A DNA stretch of 64,000 nt, from the NCBI RefSeq assembly GCF_016900355.1, contig NZ_JACJKA010000003.1, positions 1 through 64,000 on the forward strand. Reading direction: 5' to 3'. This DNA comes from Bacteroides mediterraneensis. GTDB taxonomy: Bacteria > Bacteroidota > Bacteroidia > Bacteroidales > Bacteroidaceae. Positions 61,304-64,000 of the stretch are shown one piece after another. The position numbers were made by a program, and so were the translations under genes. Below the pieces are notes generated by a model. It was not told the origin of the DNA and ran no database searches. It was given only the letters and a program-made list of their open reading frames with translations. Position 1 is the stretch's first letter. Every line of letters begins with the position of its first letter.

Positions 61304-62644
61304 ATGAAACGTACGTGGATACATCATGCAATCATTGTAAACGAGGGACGGCGCTTTGCCGGGTCCGTAGTGGTGGAAGGAGAAAAGATTCAGGGAATCA
61401 TTGAAGGAGACGGAAAACCTGCTGCCGACTGTGACGAACAGATTGACGCAGAGGGATGCTTCCTGCTGCCGGGAGTGATAGACGACCATGTACATTTCCG
61501 CGACCCGGGACTGACGCAGAAGGCGGATATGGCTTCTGAAACAGCCGCTGCCGCTGCCGGAGGAGTGACGGCCTTCATGGATATGCCGAACTGCAATCCG
61601 CAGACCACTACCCTGGAAGCACTGAACAACAAGTTTCAGGATGCCGCCACCAAGTGTATCGTGAACTATTCGTTCTACTTCGGAGCGACCAACAACAACA
61701 CGCACCTGCTCAAGGAACTGGACAAGACCCGGGTGTGCGGCGTGAAGCTCTTCATGGGGGCCAGCACGGGCAACATGCTGGTAGACCGCATGGAGGCACT
61801 GAAAAAGATATTTTCGGAAGCGGGTATGCTGATTGCCACGCATTGCGAGGACCAGAATACCATCCGTCAGAATACCGAACACTATAAACAATTATACGGA
61901 GAGGACCTCGACATCTCTTTCCATCCGCTGATACGCGATGAGGAGGCTTGCTATCGTTCTTCCTCACTGGCCGTGGCACTGGCCAAGGAAACGGGAGCCC
62001 GCCTGCACATTCTGCACATCAGTACGGCACGTGAACTTAGTCTGTTTGAAGACCGTCCGCTGACTGAAAAGAAGATTACGGCAGAAGCCTGCGTATCGCA
62101 CCTGATGTTCTGCGACGAGGACTATGCCCGCCTGGGTGCCCGCATCAAATGCAACCCGAGCATCAAGACAAAAGCCGACCGCGATGCCCTGCGAAAGGCA
62201 CTGACCACGAACCTGATTGACGTGATTGCCACCGACCATGCACCTCACCTGCTGTCGGAGAAACAAGGCGGTGCGCTGAAAGCGGTATCCGGCATGCCTA
62301 CCCTGCAGTTCTCGCTGGTGAGCATCTACGAACTGGTGCACGAAGGCTTGCTTTCGATGGAGCAGCTGGTACAGAAAATGTGCCACGCCCCTGCCCAGCT
62401 TTTCCAAATCAGCCGGAGAGGGTTCATCCGTCCGGGCTATCAGGCCGACCTGGTACTGCTGAATCCGCACAAGGAATGGACCGTCACGCCCGACTGCATT
62501 GAAAGCAAATGTGGCTGGAGCCCGATGGAAGGACGCACGTTCCACGGGAAAGTAGAGAAAACATTTGTCAACGGGGCCGTGGTTTATGAGAATGGAAAAG
62601 TGGACAAAGCTCACCGCGGACAAGCCCTGAAGTTTGAACGATAA
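61304..62644 (+). CDS. pyrC: Dihydroorotase
   Basis: Dihydroorotase closes carbamoyl-aspartate to dihydroorotate in pyrimidine synthesis. The 446-residue class I amidohydrolase has metal His residues in DDHVHFRDPG, the likely carboxylated Lys in VKLFMGASTGN, His in IATHCEDQ and LHILHISTA, and the catalytic Asp in VIATDHAPHL. The ATG at 61304 follows the mannosyltransferase stop by 11 bp; a TTG overlapping that stop adds five residues and is less likely. Confidence 0.94.
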   Translation: MKRTWIHHAIIVNEGRRFAGSVVVEGEKIQGIIEGDGKPAADCDEQIDAEGCFLLPGVIDDHVHFRDPGLTQKADMASETAAAAAGGVTAFMDMPNCNPQTTTLEALNNKFQDAATKCIVNYSFYFGATNNNTHLLKELDKTRVCGVKLFMGASTGNMLVDRMEALKKIFSEAGMLIATHCEDQNTIRQNTEHYKQLYGEDLDISFHPLIRDEEACYRSSSLAVALAKETGARLHILHISTARELSLFEDRPLTEKKITAEACVSHLMFCDEDYARLGARIKCNPSIKTKADRDALRKALTTNLIDVIATDHAPHLLSEKQGGALKAVSGMPTLQFSLVSIYELVHEGLLSMEQLVQKMCHAPAQLFQISRRGFIRPGYQADLVLLNPHKEWTVTPDCIESKCGWSPMEGRTFHGKVEKTFVNGAVVYENGKVDKAHRGQALKFER

Positions 62645-62654
62645 GAAAAGCCGT

Positions 62655-63560
62655 ATGAAAACAGACATCACTACCGTCCAATACGACATACACGACCTGG
62701 CCGAGTACATCAACTGGATTTACTTTTTCCACGCGTGGGGATTCCAGCCTCGCTTTGCCACCATTGCCGACATTCATGGCTGTGATGCCTGCCGGGCCGG
62801 CTGGCTGGCTTCGTTTCCGGAAGCCGACCGTGCCAAGGCTGCCGAAGCCATGCAATTGCATAAGGAGGCTGTGCGCATGCTCAACCACATCGATGGGAAA
62901 TATCACGTCTATGCCATCTACCGCCTCATGGAGGCCAATGCCGACGGCGACAACCTGATCTTGGATGGAACTTTTTTCCCCTTGCTCCGCCAGCAGACCC
63001 GTGTACGCCCCGACGACCCGTTTCTTTGCCTGAGCGACTTTGTACGCCCGCTTTCATCGGGCATCAAGGATACGGTGGGGGGATTTGCCACCACCATCGA
63101 CCCGGCCATGGAAGAAGAGTTCCTGCACGATGATTACCAGGCTCTGCTCATCAAGACGCTGGGAGAACGTCTGGCGGAAGCGGCTGCCGAAAAGATACAC
63201 GAAACCGTGCGCAAGGAGGTCTGGGGCTATGCCAAAGACGAGCACCTCACCATGAAGCAGCTTCTGAACGAAGACTATCAGGGCATCCGTCCTGCCGTGG
63301 GCTATCCCTCCCTGCCGGATATTTCGGTCAGCTTCCTGCTCGACCGCCTCATCGACATGAAACGCATCGGCATCCGCCTCACCGAGAACGGGATGATGCA
63401 ACCGCATGCATCGGTATGCGGACTGATGTTCGCGCATCCGGCTTCCCGCTATTTTGCCGTGGGAAAAATCGACGAGGAACAGCTCATGGATTATGCCGCA
63501 CGACGGGAAATGAGTCCCGATGTGTTGCGGAAATACCTGGCCGCCAACTTACAATCTTAA
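62655..63560 (+). CDS. Stand-alone MetH activation-domain protein
   Basis: The 301-residue protein matches the C-terminal S-adenosylmethionine-binding activation domain of B12-dependent methionine synthase. Characteristic parts are YQGIRPAVGYPSLPDISV, LTENGMMQPHASVCGLMFAHP and SRYFAVGKIDEEQL. In MetH this domain supports reductive methylation of cob(II)alamin. As a separate protein it may reactivate a shorter MetH or another corrinoid enzyme. The start follows the pyrC stop by 10 bp; an ATG inside pyrC is less likely. Confidence 0.88.
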   Translation: MKTDITTVQYDIHDLAEYINWIYFFHAWGFQPRFATIADIHGCDACRAGWLASFPEADRAKAAEAMQLHKEAVRMLNHIDGKYHVYAIYRLMEANADGDNLILDGTFFPLLRQQTRVRPDDPFLCLSDFVRPLSSGIKDTVGGFATTIDPAMEEEFLHDDYQALLIKTLGERLAEAAAEKIHETVRKEVWGYAKDEHLTMKQLLNEDYQGIRPAVGYPSLPDISVSFLLDRLIDMKRIGIRLTENGMMQPHASVCGLMFAHPASRYFAVGKIDEEQLMDYAARREMSPDVLRKYLAANLQS

Positions 63561-63579
63561 CCTATTCAAATCCAGCCAT

Positions 63580-64000
63580 ATGATTCTACTAAGAGTTTCC
63601 CTTCTGTTTCTGGCCTTGTTCCTCCTACCCGACTGGTACATCTGCAAGACCTATCTGTCGGATGGACCGTACCGGAAATGGAAGAAAAAATTCTGGTGGC
63701 CTACCCTCGTCCTGATTGCCGTACTGATTGTATTCCTGATAGGGCACAACTCACTGCATGACTACTTCGGCACGTACCTGATTGTGGCCTTGTGTGTCAC
63801 CATCCCGAAAACGATTTTCATGCTGGTCAGCATTTTGCTGAGACTACTCCAGAAACTGTTCCGCTGCCACCTGCCTCACGGCAGCATCTCCTTGGTGCCC
63901 GCGGTACTCATCTTAGGATACATCTTGTTCGGTGCCATCAAAGGCAAGGAATATTTTCAGGTGAAGGAGGTGACGTTCTGTTCGCCCGACCTTCCGGACG
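63580..64000 (+). CDS. Membrane metallophosphoesterase, N-terminal part (cut by window edge)
   Basis: The first 140 codons are open to the window end. They encode four hydrophobic helices (LLRVSLLFLALFLLPDWYI, WWPTLVLIAVLIVFLIG, YLIVALCVTIPKTIFMLVSI, ISLVPAVLILGYILFGAI) and end KEVTFCSPDLPD. That is where YkuE/YaeI-like metallophosphoesterases begin their catalytic domain. The catalytic motifs lie outside the window. It follows the MetH-activation gene by 19 bp and is probably in the same operon. Confidence 0.7.
   Translation, partial: MILLRVSLLFLALFLLPDWYICKTYLSDGPYRKWKKKFWWPTLVLIAVLIVFLIGHNSLHDYFGTYLIVALCVTIPKTIFMLVSILLRLLQKLFRCHLPHGSISLVPAVLILGYILFGAIKGKEYFQVKEVTFCSPDLPD

Noticed and set aside
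1-64000. tRNA or rRNA genes
   Set aside because: I looked for cloverleaf-like GGTTC/GAATC arms followed by CCA and for rRNA core words and saw none; a covariance scan would be decisive.

Overview
The window is a chromosomal segment of a gut Bacteroidaceae, most likely Phocaeicola or Bacteroides of the vulgatus/dorei kind. This rests on SusC/SusD pairs, many promoters with the Bacteroidetes -7 box TAnnTTTG, an IS1182-type transposase, three-subunit acyl-CoA carboxylase genes, and the family content overall. I ran no database search. No rRNA, tRNA or CRISPR array was found.

Layout. 0-0.35 kb: 5' part of an IS1182-family element abutting lepA. 0.35-9.8 kb: housekeeping block with lepA, lemA, a TPM-domain protein, aroC, an M20 peptidase, an EEP-family hydrolase, pepD and an OmpH/Skp-like lipoprotein. 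9.8-13.2 kb: a GH123-like secreted hydrolase, a LuxR-type regulator and a DUF1349 protein. 13.2-15.0 kb: small accessory genes, an antitoxin-like regulator with a broken partner, and a deleted MITE copy. 15.0-22.7 kb: mazG, then a phosphoesterase-SusC-SusD operon. 22.7-27.3 kb: accessory and noncoding island with a 194-bp MITE, repeats, small lipoproteins, an HD-domain protein and a probable structured RNA. 27.3-34.9 kb: VWA/MoxR pair, EamA transporter, acyl-CoA carboxylase operon.

35.2-41.8 kb is a phosphate-themed cluster: a purple-acid-phosphatase-like enzyme, a beta-helix lipoprotein, a TonB receptor and a MINPP-type histidine phosphatase. I infer organic phosphate (possibly phytate) scavenging. 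42.0-45.3 kb is mfd. 45.4-53.1 kb looks acquired: a truncated outer-membrane gene abuts a truncated mobilization relaxase, followed by a mobilization gene with an in-frame stop, then three aldo/keto reductases, an MFS transporter, a cyclophilin-like protein and an AraC regulator. 53.7-57.7 kb: TPR protein, aspartic protease, small membrane protein. 57.8-58.9 kb holds decayed fragments of a type III restriction enzyme, a RhuM-like protein and an AlbA_2/ATP-binding protein. 58.9-64 kb: type II pantothenate kinase, a complex repeat region, a polyprenol-phosphate mannosyltransferase, pyrC, a stand-alone MetH-activation-domain protein, and the start of a membrane metallophosphoesterase.

The most unusual signal is noncoding. 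Three intergenic arrays (22.86, 27.00 and 59.93 kb) share an exact 22-bp period, and their units start with AAACG on one strand or the other. The third lies beside two nested long palindromes at 60.07-60.45 kb. None is explained by genes, and I do not recognise the family.
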